64,000 nucleotides of DNA from Mesorhizobium sp. (GTDB lineage: Bacteria; Pseudomonadota; Alphaproteobacteria; Rhizobiales; Rhizobiaceae). The stretch spans positions 186,001 through 250,000 of the forward strand of contig SAKE01000003.1 in assembly GCA_004017275.1 (NCBI GenBank), read 5' to 3'. The notes beneath the pieces were generated by a model. That model searched no databases. It worked only from the letters and a program-made list of their open reading frames with translations, and was not told where the DNA came from. Shown one piece after another: positions 34,199-46,000 of this stretch. Numbering within the stretch: the stretch's first letter is position 1; every line of letters starts with the position of its first letter. Made by a program: the position numbers and the translations under genes.

Positions 34199-36034
34199 AT
34201 GGCGGTAGAGGCATCGGGCAGCGATCTGGTTCAGGTGGTGGCGCTGCTTGCGGCCGGCGTCGTCGCCGTTCCGATCTTCAAGCGCATGGGCCTCGGCTCG
34301 ATCCTCGGCTATCTGGCAGCCGGCGTGGTCATCGGCCCATTCGGCCTCGGCGTCTTTTCCGAATCGGAAGCCATTCTTCATGTCGCCGAACTCGGCGTGG
34401 TGATGTTCCTGTTCATCATCGGGCTCGAAATGCAGCCGTCGCGGCTGTGGGGTCTGCGCCGCGAAATATTTGGCCTCGGCGCGCTGCAGGTCGGCGTCTG
34501 CGCGCTTCTGCTAACCGGGGTTGGCGTGGCGGGAGGCTTTCCGATCGCACAATCCTTCGTCGCCGGAGCCGGCTTCGTGCTGACCTCGACGGCGATCGTC
34601 ATGCAGCTTCTCGAGGAGCGCGGCGAAATCGCCGCCCCGAAAGGCCAGCGCATCGTATCTGTCCTGCTGCTTGAGGATCTGGCCATCGTGCCGCTGCTGG
34701 CCCTGATCGCGTTCCTGGCGCCCGGCGGAGCCGACACCAGCCTGTCGGAGCGGCTGACCGAGGTCGGCATCGGACTCGCCGCGATCGTCGGCCTGGTGGT
34801 GGCCGGCCGCTATCTGCTCAATCCGTTCTTTCGCATCCTGGCGGACGCTCGCGCCCGCGAGGTGATGACGGCGGCGGCGCTCCTGGTCGTTCTAGGGTCC
34901 GCGCTCGCCATGCAGCTTAGCGGCCTGTCGATGGCGATGGGAGCCTTCCTGGCTGGCGTGCTTTTGTCGGAATCGACCTTCCGCCATCAGCTCGAAGCCG
35001 ACATCGAACCGTTCCGCGGCATCCTGCTCGGCCTGTTCTTCCTTGCTGTCGGCATGTCGCTCGACCTGCATGTGGTCGCCGCGAACTGGCGGCTGATTGC
35101 CATCTATGTCGTCGCCTACATGGTGATGAAGGCGTTCGGCATCTACATCGTCGCCCGCATCCTGAAGTCAGGCCACCGCGAGGCGCTGGAGCGCGCGGTC
35201 TTCATGGCGCAAGGCGGTGAATTCGCCTTTGTCCTTTACTCGGCGGCCGCCGCTGTCGGCATCATCGACGGCCAGGCCAATGCGACGCTGACGGCAATCG
35301 TCATCATCTCCATGGTGCTGACACCGCTGGCGATCATCGCGCTGCGCTATCTGACGCCGCGCGACGAGCAGTCGCTCGACGGCGTCGATGTCGCCGATGG
35401 CCTGACCGGCAGTGTGCTGATCATCGGTTTCGGCCGCTTCGGCCAGATCGCCAGCCAACCGCTGTTGCTGCGCGGCATCGACGTCTCGATCATCGACAAT
35501 GAGGTGGAGATGATCCAGGCAGCGGCCGATTTCGGTTTCAAGGTCTACTATGGCGACGGCACCCGGCTCGATATCCTGCATGCCGCCGGCGCCGGCCGGG
35601 CGCGCGCCGTGCTGATCTGCGTCGACAAGGCCGATGCCGCCGTCCGCATCGCCCAGCTGATCAAGGCCGAATTCCCGTTGCTCACGGTGTTGGCGCGGGC
35701 TTTCGACCGCGGCACCGCTCTGCAGCTCATTCGCGCCGGCGTCGACTACCAGCTTCGCGAAACCTTCGAATCGGCGCTGGTCTTTGGTGGGTCCGCCCTG
35801 GAATCGCTCGGTGTGGATCCGGAAGACGTGGCTGAGGTGATCGAGGACGTGCGGCGCCGCGATACCGCCCGTTTCGAAACGCAGCTCGCCGAAGGCGTCC
35901 GCGCCGGCCAGCGCTTCCTGAAGGGCAATATCGGCACACCCATTCCGACGCCGCTGTCTACGCCGCGCCGCGCCGGCCAGGCACTCAATGAAGAGACGGC
36001 CGGCGTGCTGCACAAATCCGAACCCGCGGATTGA
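34199..36034 (+). CDS. Monovalent cation:proton antiporter, Kef/CPA2 type
   Basis: A 611-residue protein with about 12 membrane spans (residues 8-385), then a TrkA-N/RCK nucleotide-binding domain (GSVLIIGFGRFGQIASQPLL from about residue 403). The conserved half-helix region is seen in FVLTSTAIVMQLLEERGE and in the LLLEDLAIVPLLALIAF segment with its ED pair. Such proteins exchange K+ or Na+ for protons and may be gated by glutathione adducts or nucleotides. Assignment to KefB or KefC cannot be made. The TGA stop overlaps a TTG of the DUF924 gene frame, and the DUF924 gene proper starts 14 bases later. Confidence 0.92.
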   Translation: MAVEASGSDLVQVVALLAAGVVAVPIFKRMGLGSILGYLAAGVVIGPFGLGVFSESEAILHVAELGVVMFLFIIGLEMQPSRLWGLRREIFGLGALQVGVCALLLTGVGVAGGFPIAQSFVAGAGFVLTSTAIVMQLLEERGEIAAPKGQRIVSVLLLEDLAIVPLLALIAFLAPGGADTSLSERLTEVGIGLAAIVGLVVAGRYLLNPFFRILADARAREVMTAAALLVVLGSALAMQLSGLSMAMGAFLAGVLLSESTFRHQLEADIEPFRGILLGLFFLAVGMSLDLHVVAANWRLIAIYVVAYMVMKAFGIYIVARILKSGHREALERAVFMAQGGEFAFVLYSAAAAVGIIDGQANATLTAIVIISMVLTPLAIIALRYLTPRDEQSLDGVDVADGLTGSVLIIGFGRFGQIASQPLLLRGIDVSIIDNEVEMIQAAADFGFKVYYGDGTRLDILHAAGAGRARAVLICVDKADAAVRIAQLIKAEFPLLTVLARAFDRGTALQLIRAGVDYQLRETFESALVFGGSALESLGVDPEDVAEVIEDVRRRDTARFETQLAEGVRAGQRFLKGNIGTPIPTPLSTPRRAGQALNEETAGVLHKSEPAD

Positions 36035-36048
36035 ACGAGGAATTAGGC

Positions 36049-36594
36049 ATGGAATTGGACAGCAGAGCCCTATCGGTCACCAGATTCTGGCGCGATGTCG
36101 GCGAGGATGCCTGGTTCGAGAAGAACGAGGCATTCGATGCCGACTTCCGCAACCGCTTTCTCGATCTGCACTATGCCGCGGCGCGGCGTGAATGCGACGG
36201 CTGGCTGGAGCATGCCGAAGGCGCGCTGGCGCTGATGATCCTGCTCGACCAGTTTCCGCGGAACTGTTTTCGCGGCACCGGCCACATGTACGCAACCGAC
36301 CCGCTCGCAAGATATTTCGCAGAGAGGGCGATCGCGGCCGGTCATGATCTGATGCTCGAGGAAGAACTCCGCGTCTTCCTCTATCTGCCGTACGAGCATT
36401 CGGAACTGCTCACCGACCAACACATATCGGTCGAGCTTACGCAGGCCAGGGCCGAACCCTACCTGAAGTACGCTGTTGAACACCGCGATATTATTCAGAA
36501 TTTCGGCCGCTTTCCGCATCGAAACCGAATGCTCGGCCGCGAGACCACAGCGCAGGAACAGGCGTTCCTGGATGGCGGCGGATTCTCGGGTTAA
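36049..36594 (+). CDS. DUF924 family protein
   Basis: A 181-residue protein of the DUF924 family, helical repeats resembling tetratricopeptide folds, function unknown. Family marks are VTRFWRDVGEDAWFEKNEAFD near the start, MILLDQFPRNCFRGTGHMYATDP in the middle and IQNFGRFPHRNRMLGRETTAQE at the end. I start at ATG 36049, preceded by GAGGA. A TTG at 36031 in the same frame would overlap the previous stop. It directly follows the antiporter gene, so both are probably on one transcript. It is convergent with folK. Confidence 0.88.
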   Translation: MELDSRALSVTRFWRDVGEDAWFEKNEAFDADFRNRFLDLHYAAARRECDGWLEHAEGALALMILLDQFPRNCFRGTGHMYATDPLARYFAERAIAAGHDLMLEEELRVFLYLPYEHSELLTDQHISVELTQARAEPYLKYAVEHRDIIQNFGRFPHRNRMLGRETTAQEQAFLDGGGFSG

Positions 36595-36692
36595 AGACCA
36601 CGCTGCCGCCCCGCTCCAAGGTGTGTTGAGATTAGGTCAGGCCGAGTCGAAAACGGTGGGTTCCGAGAGCACCGCAGGAACTATCAACGCAC

Positions 36693-37205
36693 CTAGGCCA
36701 GCCACCATTCCCGGCCGGACGACAACCGCTCGATGCCAGAGCTGTCTACGGCGACCAGTCGGTCCGTGATGCTGCGGCCATCGACAATCAGGCCGGGCGC
36801 GATCTCGGCCAGCGGCGCCAGCACGAAGGCGCGCTCCAACATGCGCGGATGCGGCACTTCCAGCCCGGTCTCGTGAATGACGCGGTCGCCGAACACCAGA
36901 ATGTCGATATCGATCAGCCGCGGCCCCCAGCGCTCCTCGCGCACCCGCTTCAATTTGCGCTCGGCATCGAGGCAGAGGTCGAGCAAGGCGCGCGGAGCAA
37001 GTCCGGTGGAAATTTCGGCGGCCGCATTGAGAAAGTCCGGCTGATCGAGCTTACCCCAGGGCGGCGTGCGATAGAGCGAGGAGACGCCGGTGACACGCGT
37101 ATCCGCATCGGCATCCAGCATGCGCAGCGCCGCGCCCATGGATTTCGCGGGATCGCCAAGATTGCCGCCAAGGCTGAGATAAACGGTACTATTCGGGCCA
37201 GACAA
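36693..37205 (-). CDS. folK: 2-amino-4-hydroxy-6-hydroxymethyldihydropteridine pyrophosphokinase
   Basis: A 170-residue HPPK that transfers pyrophosphate from ATP to the pterin alcohol, giving the substrate of FolP. The signature is WGPRLIDIDILVFGD near residues 93-107 and VPHPRMLERAFVLAPL soon after; the start VYLSLGGNLGDP is typical. Length is normal. It begins inside the end of folB, with a 17-base overlap, so the two are translationally coupled. It is the last gene of the folP-folB-folK operon. The substrate comes from FolB, and the product goes to FolP. Confidence 0.95.
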   Translation of the reverse strand: MSGPNSTVYLSLGGNLGDPAKSMGAALRMLDADADTRVTGVSSLYRTPPWGKLDQPDFLNAAAEISTGLAPRALLDLCLDAERKLKRVREERWGPRLIDIDILVFGDRVIHETGLEVPHPRMLERAFVLAPLAEIAPGLIVDGRSITDRLVAVDSSGIERLSSGREWWLA

Positions 37206-37548
37206 CGGTCACCTCGACGTAATCGAGCACGCCCGGCACCGGGGCGTTCGGCTTGCGCACCGTGATCTCGGCTTTCTTGATCTGCGGAAAACGCGCCGTC
37301 AGCGCCCGCGCCACTTCGAGCGCCAGGGACTCGATCAGAAAACGGCGCTGCCCGGTGATGATCTTTTCGATCACAGTGAACGCAATGCCGTAGTTGACGG
37401 TGTCCTCAATGGAATCCTCGATAAGCGCCCGGCCGGGATCGACGGTAAGAGCGGCATCGACATAGAAGCGCTGGCCGAGCCTTTCCTCCTCGTCCAGCAC
37501 GCCGTGCCGGGCAAAGAAAGCGCAGTTCTTCATGCGGATGACATACAT
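37189..37548 (-). CDS. folB: Dihydroneopterin aldolase
   Basis: A 119-residue FolB. It splits dihydroneopterin into the hydroxymethyl pterin used by FolK and glycolaldehyde. Family features are CAFFARHGVLDEEERLGQRFYVD near the start, with the catalytic E in the EER segment, and VNYGIAFTVIEKIITGQRRFLIESLALEVARAL in the middle. The lysine of the C-terminal RKPNAPVPG segment is also expected. It starts 3 bases after the folP stop and overlaps folK by 17 bases, so all three folate genes form a tight operon. Confidence 0.93.
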   Translation of the reverse strand: MYVIRMKNCAFFARHGVLDEEERLGQRFYVDAALTVDPGRALIEDSIEDTVNYGIAFTVIEKIITGQRRFLIESLALEVARALTARFPQIKKAEITVRKPNAPVPGVLDYVEVTVVWPE

Positions 37549-37551
37549 CGC

Positions 37552-38403
37552 TCAGTTTCTCGTCCGGTCCGTCTGACGCGCCAGCATAGCATCCGCGAGC
37601 GCCAATGCGTCCACGTTGAATGCGACATCGTGGACGCGAAACAGATCGGCACCCTTGAGCCGCAGGATGACGCTGGTCGCCGCCGTTCCGACACCTCTGT
37701 CGGCCGCATCACGGCCGGTGACCGCGCCGATGAAGCGTTTTCGCGACGTACCGGCCATCAGCGGCAAGCCGAGTGCATGCAATTCCGAAAAGCGCGCCAT
37801 CAGGTCGAGATTTTCCTCCGCCGTCTCCTTGGCGAATCCGAAACCGGGATCGAGCACGATATGATCGTCGGCGACGCCGTTCTGGCGGGCAATCTCCAGC
37901 GATTTTCGCAGGAACGCCAACTGATCGGCAATCACGTCCGGCAGCTTCTGGCGATCCCGCCCGGTATGCATGATGACCAGCCCGGCGCCGGTATCGGCGG
38001 CGACACGCGCAATATCGGGCTCGCGCTGCAAACCCCAGACATCGTTGACGATATGCGCACCGGCGGCAACTGCAAGTCGGGCTGTGTCGGCACGATAGGT
38101 GTCGACCGAAATCAGCACCTCACCGCTGCTCGACAGGGCTTCGATCACCGGCAGGATGCGGGCCTGTTCCTGGCTGGCCGATACCGCGGCGGCACCTGGG
38201 CGGGTCGATTCTCCGCCGACGTCGACGACCAGTGCCCCTTCCCCAACGATGCGGTGTGCCTGGGCCAGCGCCTTGTCGGGGGCCACGAACAGACCGCCGT
38301 CGGAAAAACTGTCGGGCGTGACATTGAGGATGCCGACGACCACGGCCTTATCGCCAAGGTCGAGATAGCGCCCATGCGCCAACTGCCATCGCCTGGCCGT
38401 CAT
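37552..38403 (-). CDS. folP: Dihydropteroate synthase
   Basis: A 283-residue DHPS, the sulfonamide target. It joins hydroxymethyldihydropterin pyrophosphate with p-aminobenzoate. Signatures are VVGILNVTPDSFSDGG (residues about 22-37), DVGGESTRPG near 60, and the pterin-site DPGFGFAKE near 180. The late GTSRKRFIG and RVHDVAFNVDAL close the barrel. First gene of folP-folB-folK, divergent from the DUF922 gene with 100 bases between the starts. Nothing unusual in the active-site residues is seen. Confidence 0.95.
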   Translation of the reverse strand: MTARRWQLAHGRYLDLGDKAVVVGILNVTPDSFSDGGLFVAPDKALAQAHRIVGEGALVVDVGGESTRPGAAAVSASQEQARILPVIEALSSSGEVLISVDTYRADTARLAVAAGAHIVNDVWGLQREPDIARVAADTGAGLVIMHTGRDRQKLPDVIADQLAFLRKSLEIARQNGVADDHIVLDPGFGFAKETAEENLDLMARFSELHALGLPLMAGTSRKRFIGAVTGRDAADRGVGTAATSVILRLKGADLFRVHDVAFNVDALALADAMLARQTDRTRN

Positions 38404-38503
38404 TGCTTATCAACCATGGAGTTCATCAACCATGTGTGATCTCTAGTGGATCAATTCCGTTGCGCCGGCAACGGCCGTAAAGCAAGGTGGCCGAAGAGGC
38501 AAC

Positions 38504-39145
38504 ATGATGAAACGATCCATGCCTGGCATGAAACAATCCTTGGTTTGCGCGCTGCTGCTCGCGGTGGCCTCGCTCCCGGCGGGTGCGGCCAATCTCGTCA
38601 AGACATACAGTTATTTCGCCATCGGCGGCAGCACGCTCGACGACATCGAGGCACAGCTTTCCAAACGCGGACCGCAGGTGAAAAGCACCGGTATGCGGCA
38701 CCCTGGAGCCACGCAGATGGCCTTCACCACCCGTGTCAGCTATGCGCGGACGTCGACTTCCTGCCGGATCGCCGACGCTGTGGTGACCGTCAAAGTGAAG
38801 GTGATCCTTCCCGAGTGGCGCCGCCCGCGTAAGGCCGATGCCGATGTCAGGCTGTTCTGGAACACGCTGTCCGCCGACATCAAGCGTCATGAGGAGCGCC
38901 ACGTCGAGATCGCCAAGAATCATGGCCGCGAGCTGGAAGAGGCGCTGAAAGCCACCTACCCGCAAAAGAACTGCGACGCCGCCAAGGCCAAGGCCGCCGC
39001 GATCACCGCGACCGTTCTGGCCAAACACGATCGCGCCCAGCTTCAGTTCGACCGTGTCGAAAGCGTCAATTTCGAAAGCCGCATCCTGCGGCTGCTGCAC
39101 TACCGCATGGAGCGCATCGGGAACGGCCAACTGCCGCCGGCCTGA
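38504..39145 (+). CDS. Exported DUF922 protein with HExxH motif
   Basis: A 213-residue exported protein with a signal peptide ending LPAGAANL near residue 29. The mature part opens with YSYFAIGGSTLDDIEAQL, the hallmark of the DUF922 family. A zincin-type motif HEERH is at residues 129-133 in KRHEERHVEIAKNHGRELEE, so a metal-dependent protease activity is likely from established family prediction. Cysteines in STSCRIAD and QKNCDAA may pair. It faces away from folP. The ATG at 38504 is one of two adjacent; nearby in-frame ATGs make the exact start uncertain by a few codons. Confidence 0.85.
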   Translation: MMKRSMPGMKQSLVCALLLAVASLPAGAANLVKTYSYFAIGGSTLDDIEAQLSKRGPQVKSTGMRHPGATQMAFTTRVSYARTSTSCRIADAVVTVKVKVILPEWRRPRKADADVRLFWNTLSADIKRHEERHVEIAKNHGRELEEALKATYPQKNCDAAKAKAAAITATVLAKHDRAQLQFDRVESVNFESRILRLLHYRMERIGNGQLPPA

Positions 39146-39351
39146 ACGCGCTCGAACTGGCGAAAGCCAAATTCGCCGAAGCATGGTGCCAGCTTCGAAA
39201 AATTTTCGAGCCCCTGTCGAAATCGGCCTATATGGAACGACATATGTCAGGCTCGCCAGGCGCGAGCTAAAAACGCCACTGCGATCAAGACGGTCAAGGA
39301 CCGGAACGGCTGAGCAGCGCCGGTGGGTCGCAAGCTTACGGATGAGCGATC

Positions 39352-40827
39352 ATGGACCAGACTGTCGATAGTCAGACGGCGGTGAAGACCGACGCGCCTC
39401 TCAGCGAGAGCGAAAAGAATGCCATCATCGGCGGCGTGCTGTTGTCGATGCTTCTGGCCGCGCTTGACCAGACCATCGTCGCGCCGGCGATGCCGACGAT
39501 GGCGCGCCTGCTCGGCCATGCCGAATATCTGCCCTGGATCGTGACCGGTTACCTGTTGACCGCCACCGCGATGGCGCCGCTCTATGGCAAGATATCGGAC
39601 GTTTATGGCCGCAGGCCAACGATTTACGCAGCAATCCTCATCTTCCTTGCCGGATCCCTGGTCAGCGCCATGGCGCCCAACATGCTGGTTCTGATCGTCG
39701 GCCGCGCGATCCAGGGCGCCGGTGGTGGCGGCTTGTTTGCGCTGGCGCAGACCGTGATCGGCGATCTCGTTCCGCCGCGCGAGCGTGCGCGCTACTCGGC
39801 CTGGATCGCGGGAACCTGGGCGGTCGCCAGCATCGCAGGTCCGCTTTTGGGCGGCACCTTCGCCGAGCATCTCCACTGGTCGCTGATCTTCTGGATCAAC
39901 ATCCCGCTTGGTCTCGTCGCCATGGCCATCATCAACAAGCCGCTGAGAAAGCTGCCGATCGCGGCGAAACATCATCGCATCGATAGCCTCGGCGCATTGC
40001 TGCTCGTCGCGGCCACCGCCTTGCTGTTGCTGGCGTTGAACTGGGGTGGCAGCGAATATCCGTGGCTGTCACGCGAAATCCTCGGACTGCTCGCCTGTTC
40101 GACGGTCATCTGGAGCGCCTTTGCGTTGCGGCTGCTCCGCGCGGCCGAACCGCTGATCTCGCTCGAAGTGCTTGGCAACGCGATCGTCCTTGCCGGCACG
40201 TTGTCGTTGTTCCTGCTGCAGGCCGCCAATATCGGGCTCGCGGTCTACCTGCCGGTTTACTTGCAGTCCATCCTGGGGCTTTCGGCCAGTGAATCGGGAA
40301 CCGCCATGCTTGGGCTCATGCTCGGTACCGTCGCCGGCGCGACAATCAGCGGCCGCACGATCCAGCGTTTCGTTCACTACAAGCGGATCGCAATGGTCGG
40401 GGTGGCATTCGCTATCCTGTGCCTCGGCGTGCTCAGCCTGGTGGCGGGGCATGCTTCGCTGCTGATCGTCGAGATCCTGACGACCTGCATCGGCCTGGGC
40501 AGCGGCACGACATTTCCGGTTGCCACCGTGGCGGTTCAAAATGCCGTCGACCAGGCCCATCTCGGCGTCGCCACCGGCGTACTGACCTTCCTTCGCTCTT
40601 TGGGCAGCGCGCTTGGCGTGGCCATCCTTGGTGCGGTCGCGCTCGGCTATGGCCTGCCGCTGGCCCGAGAAGGCACCCAGGCGGCCAGCGCCGCCGTCGA
40701 GGCCCAGGCATTCGTCATGATCTTCTTCACCGCGGCCGCGATGCTGGTCATGGCGCTCGTCGCGCTCGTGCTGATGCCGGAAAAGCCGCTGCGCGGCCGT
40801 CCCGAGGCTCCGGTGCTGGCCGACTGA
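39352..40827 (+). CDS. MFS drug exporter, DHA2 (EmrB/QacA) type
   Basis: A 491-residue major facilitator with 14 predicted spans, characteristic of DHA2 proton-drug antiporters. The first span holds LDQTIVAPAMPTMARLLGH, the hallmark of the EmrB/QacA group. Motif A is GKISDVYGRRPTIYA and motif C-like sequence is GTWAVASIAGPLLGGTFAEHL. Substrates are usually lipophilic cations or dyes, but cannot be told from sequence. It is monocistronic, with about 205 bases upstream and a hairpin shared with the convergent ferredoxin reductase gene at its 3' end. Confidence 0.9.
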   Translation: MDQTVDSQTAVKTDAPLSESEKNAIIGGVLLSMLLAALDQTIVAPAMPTMARLLGHAEYLPWIVTGYLLTATAMAPLYGKISDVYGRRPTIYAAILIFLAGSLVSAMAPNMLVLIVGRAIQGAGGGGLFALAQTVIGDLVPPRERARYSAWIAGTWAVASIAGPLLGGTFAEHLHWSLIFWINIPLGLVAMAIINKPLRKLPIAAKHHRIDSLGALLLVAATALLLLALNWGGSEYPWLSREILGLLACSTVIWSAFALRLLRAAEPLISLEVLGNAIVLAGTLSLFLLQAANIGLAVYLPVYLQSILGLSASESGTAMLGLMLGTVAGATISGRTIQRFVHYKRIAMVGVAFAILCLGVLSLVAGHASLLIVEILTTCIGLGSGTTFPVATVAVQNAVDQAHLGVATGVLTFLRSLGSALGVAILGAVALGYGLPLAREGTQAASAAVEAQAFVMIFFTAAAMLVMALVALVLMPEKPLRGRPEAPVLAD

Positions 40828-40838
40828 CAAAAGACGTA

Positions 40839-40875
40839 AAGCGCGTCGGCTGCATTCGATTCAAAGCGACGCGCT

Positions 40876-40876
<1 letters not shown>
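40839..40876. terminator. Hairpin between MFS exporter and ferredoxin reductase genes
   Basis: AAGCGCGTCG (40839-40848) and CGACGCGCTT (40867-40876) form a perfect 10-bp stem with an 18-base loop between the convergent stops. No T-run follows, so termination here is likely but not certain. Confidence 0.6.
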
Positions 40877-42326
<1,450 letters not shown>

Positions 42327-42438
42327 TTGTCACCTGAAGGGAGTTCCAGCCGAGATAATCACTCCGGCGAGCAAGTCAACTGCCGCGCGAAAGCGCCGCT
42401 CGGTGACGTTTTTCCGCAAACCGGTTTCAGCGTCGGAT

Positions 42439-42807
42439 TCAGCGACTTATCGCGGCGATGAAATCGCGCACTTCGTCGATCAGAGTGCCAAGCCGCTTGA
42501 GCGTCTGGCTGTCTTCCGGCTGGCGCTCGATCTCGGTGACGCAATCGGCAATGGCAAACGCGCCCACGCCCCGTGCCGAGCCCTTCAGGCCGTGGGCGAG
42601 CAGAAGCCGGTCCTTGATGTCGGCGTCGACTATTCTGTCGCGCACCGACAGCGCCTGTTGTACAAACAGCGCCAGCACCTCTTGCTCGAGGCTGCGGTCG
42701 CCCATCGTCTGGCGGGCGAGGTGTGCCAAATCGACCGGCCGTGACCGCCTTGGTCCGGATACGTCGCCCCCGGGCATTGAGAAGGCAATGCCGCTTTCGC
42801 CACGCAT
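42439..42807 (-). CDS. Orphan histidine phosphotransfer (Hpt) protein
   Basis: A 122-residue protein made up of one Hpt domain, a four-helix bundle that relays phosphate between receivers in a phosphorelay. The phosphorylated histidine is H72 in LLLAHGLKGSARGVGA. The first 25 residues are a polar extension. No kinase or response regulator adjoins it, so its partners must lie elsewhere. It sits divergently from the GPR-like gene with about 270 bases between. It is not ChpT, which is longer and of different fold. Confidence 0.85.
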   Translation of the reverse strand: MRGESGIAFSMPGGDVSGPRRSRPVDLAHLARQTMGDRSLEQEVLALFVQQALSVRDRIVDADIKDRLLLAHGLKGSARGVGAFAIADCVTEIERQPEDSQTLKRLGTLIDEVRDFIAAISR

Positions 42808-43079
42808 GAACTCGAACTCCGTTTTCTTCGATCGCCCGAAAACCTAGGCGAATCCAGTGGACAACGGGTTAATGAATGGCCGGGAAAAATGTTGCGAAAG
42901 CGGCGCCGAAATCACGCTTCCGTTAACCTTATATTTAAAGTTTTACGTATCCCGCGGAATGCATGTTTTCTTTACCCCCCTGTGTCATTACGATACGAGG
43001 GGTCCATTTTCAGCCTCCTGCGCGTGGTAAGACAAACAGAATTATAAGCCCGCGGCAGCTAGTACAGGGTAGCGAAGGC

Positions 43080-46000
43080 ATGGCAAAGAAACCAACGACG
43101 AGAACTCTCGACAACGACGTGGCCAGGGAACTGGAAAAGGCGCTCGATTTCGATCTCAGCAACGATATCGGCAGCGGCGACCTCGACATCGCGGCTTCGA
43201 TGGAGGATCTGGAAGCGCAGATATCCCAGGCCGCCGACGAATTGGCCCGTGAGGGACGCAATCACAAATCGGAGCCCGTAGTCGATCAGAGCCAGGCCGC
43301 AAAACCCGCGCCAAAGGCCAAGCCTGCCGAGTTGCGCCCAGTGGAGACACGCAATGGCGCCCAGCCCGCGGGTTTCGCGCCGGCAAATGATGATCGGCAA
43401 AAGGACTACAAGACGCTCCTGCACGGCCTCAACAGGCGTGCTTCGAACACCATTTACTGGGTCGTTGCCTTCGTTTCGCTCGCCTGGTTTGCCGGCGCCG
43501 GCGGATTGGCCAATCTCCTTTTCGGACCGAGCATCTGGAGTATTCGCACGATCGACCAGTTCCTTGCCCGTCCGGAGCTGATCGGCCTCGCCGTCGCGGC
43601 AATCGTGCCCGTCATCCTGTTCTGGGCCTTCGCGGCCATGATTCGCCGCGCCCAGGAAATGCGCATCGCCGCTCAGTCGATGACCGAAGTGGCCTTCCGC
43701 CTGACCGAGCCGGAGAACCTAGCCCAGGATCGCGTCATGATGATCGGCCAGGCCGTTCGCCGCGAGGTTGCGGCCATGGGCGAAGGCATCGAACGCACGC
43801 TTGCCCGCGCCGTCGAGCTGGAGACGCTGGTCCACAGCGAAGTCAACCAGATCGAACGCTCCTATTCCGAGAATGAATCCCGCATTCGTTCGCTGGTCGA
43901 CGGGCTCGGCAGCGAACGCGAAGCCGTCGTCAGCCATGCCGAGCGCGTCCGCGCCTCGATCACCGGCGCGCACGAGACGCTGAAGGATGAAATCGGCGCC
44001 GCCTCCGACATCATCCGCGACAGCATCCTCAATGCGTCGACCAAACTGTCGATGACCATCAACAATTCCGGCGACACGCTCATCGACCGCATCAATGAAA
44101 GCTCGATGTCGATCTTCGATTCGGTGGAAGGCCGGCTCGATTCGATCACCGACCGCCTGTCGACCTCGGGCGAAGCCTTCGCCAGCCTTCTCGACACCCG
44201 CATTGCCAAGCTGACGGACACCACGGACGGCCTGACACGGTCGTTGACCGATCTGCTCGACGATCGCACCACCGGCATGGTGTCCCTGCTTGGCGGTGCC
44301 GCGCGGACCCTCAATTCCGAATTCGAGGCCAGCCTCAACGGCATCGAGCGGACGCTCGCCGAACGCGGCCAGGCGCTCATCAGCGAGTTCCAGACCCGCG
44401 CCGAGGCACTCGACACCGGAACGCAGAAGCTCAATGCGGCACTCGAGGCACGCGCCCGCCAGATCAACGAAACGCTGGTCGAGCGCGCCCGCGAAATCGC
44501 ACACACTTTTGCCGAGAGCAAGGACACGCTGTCGGCGATGATCGATCAGGGCAAGACCCAGATCGGCGCCGACATGGCCGACATCGTCACCTCGACCTCC
44601 TCCATGCTCGAAGCCCGCGCCAGCGACTTCGCCGGGCGCATGGAAGCCGCCCGCCATGTCGTCTCGCGTTCGTTCGACAGCGATATCCAGCGGCTCGCCG
44701 ACGCCCGCGTCGGCATCGAGGAAGCCGTCGAGAACCACAGCAGAAAACTGTCCGAAAGCCGCGAGCGCATGGCCGCGGCCATGCAGGCCGACCTGGCGAA
44801 ATTTGCCGAAGGCCGCGCCGGCATCGATGCGGCGGTGACCAACCAGGTGCAGAAGCTGGCCGAAGGCCGCAGCCTGATCTCGCGCGCCCTCGAAGAGGAT
44901 CTGCGCAAGGTCAATGAATCGCGGGCGGCCATCGACGCGTCGCTCGGCAGTCATCTCGAAAGGCTGGAAGAAGGCCGCAACAGGCTCTCCACTGCCTTGA
45001 ATGAAGACTCAGGGAAGCTGGTGCAAGCCCGTACGATCATTGATGAAATGGTTGCCGGACATGTTGGAAAACTTGCCGAGGGCCGCAACATTCTGTCGCG
45101 CGCCTTGGAAGCCGATCTCGGCAAGCTGTCCGACAGCCGCGCCGACATCGACGGTCTGGTCGCCGGTCAGGTGGAAAAGATCGCCGAGGGCCGCGCCGTG
45201 CTCGCCAAGGCACTGGAAAACGACATTCTCGGCATCAAGAGCCTCATCGAGACCCATTCCGCCAAGCTGGCGGAAGACCGCACGCAGCTTTCGCATTCGC
45301 TCGACAGCGACCTGTCCGGCATACGCAACCTGATCGAAGGCCATTCGGGACGGCTGTCCGAAGACCGCAGCCTGCTGTCACAGACACTTGAAGCCGACCT
45401 TGCCAAGCTGGCCGAGAGCCGCTCGAGCATCGACGGCCTCGTCGCTGGCCAGGTCGAGAAGCTGGCCGAAGGTCGCGACATTCTCAAACGCGCGCTGGAA
45501 TCCGATCTGAACACGATCAAGGGCGTCATATCGAGCCAGTCGGAGAAGCTGGCCGAGGATCGCGGGCAACTTTCGCGGCTCCTGGAAGCCGACCTGCAGA
45601 ATGTGAACAGCGTCATCGCCGACCACATGAACAAGCTGGTTCAGGACCGTTCGACGCTGTCGAGGGCGCTCGAGGACGACCTCGCCAAGCTGGCCGACAG
45701 TCGCTCCAGCATCGACGGCCTGGTTGCCGGTCAGGTCGAGAAGCTGGCGGAAGGCCGCGACATCCTGCGGCGTGCCCTGGAAGCCGACCTCAATGCGATC
45801 AAGAACACCGTTGCCGACCAGTCGCAGAAGCTGGTCGATGACCGTGCGCAGTTCGCACGGGCGCTCGAGTCTGACCTCGAAAGCGTCAACGGCCTCGTCA
45901 GCAGCCATTCCGAGAGGCTTGCCCAGGACCGTTCGACGCTGTCAAAGGCGCTCGAAGCCGACCTCGAAAATGTCGGCGGCCTCGTCAACAGCCACGCGGA

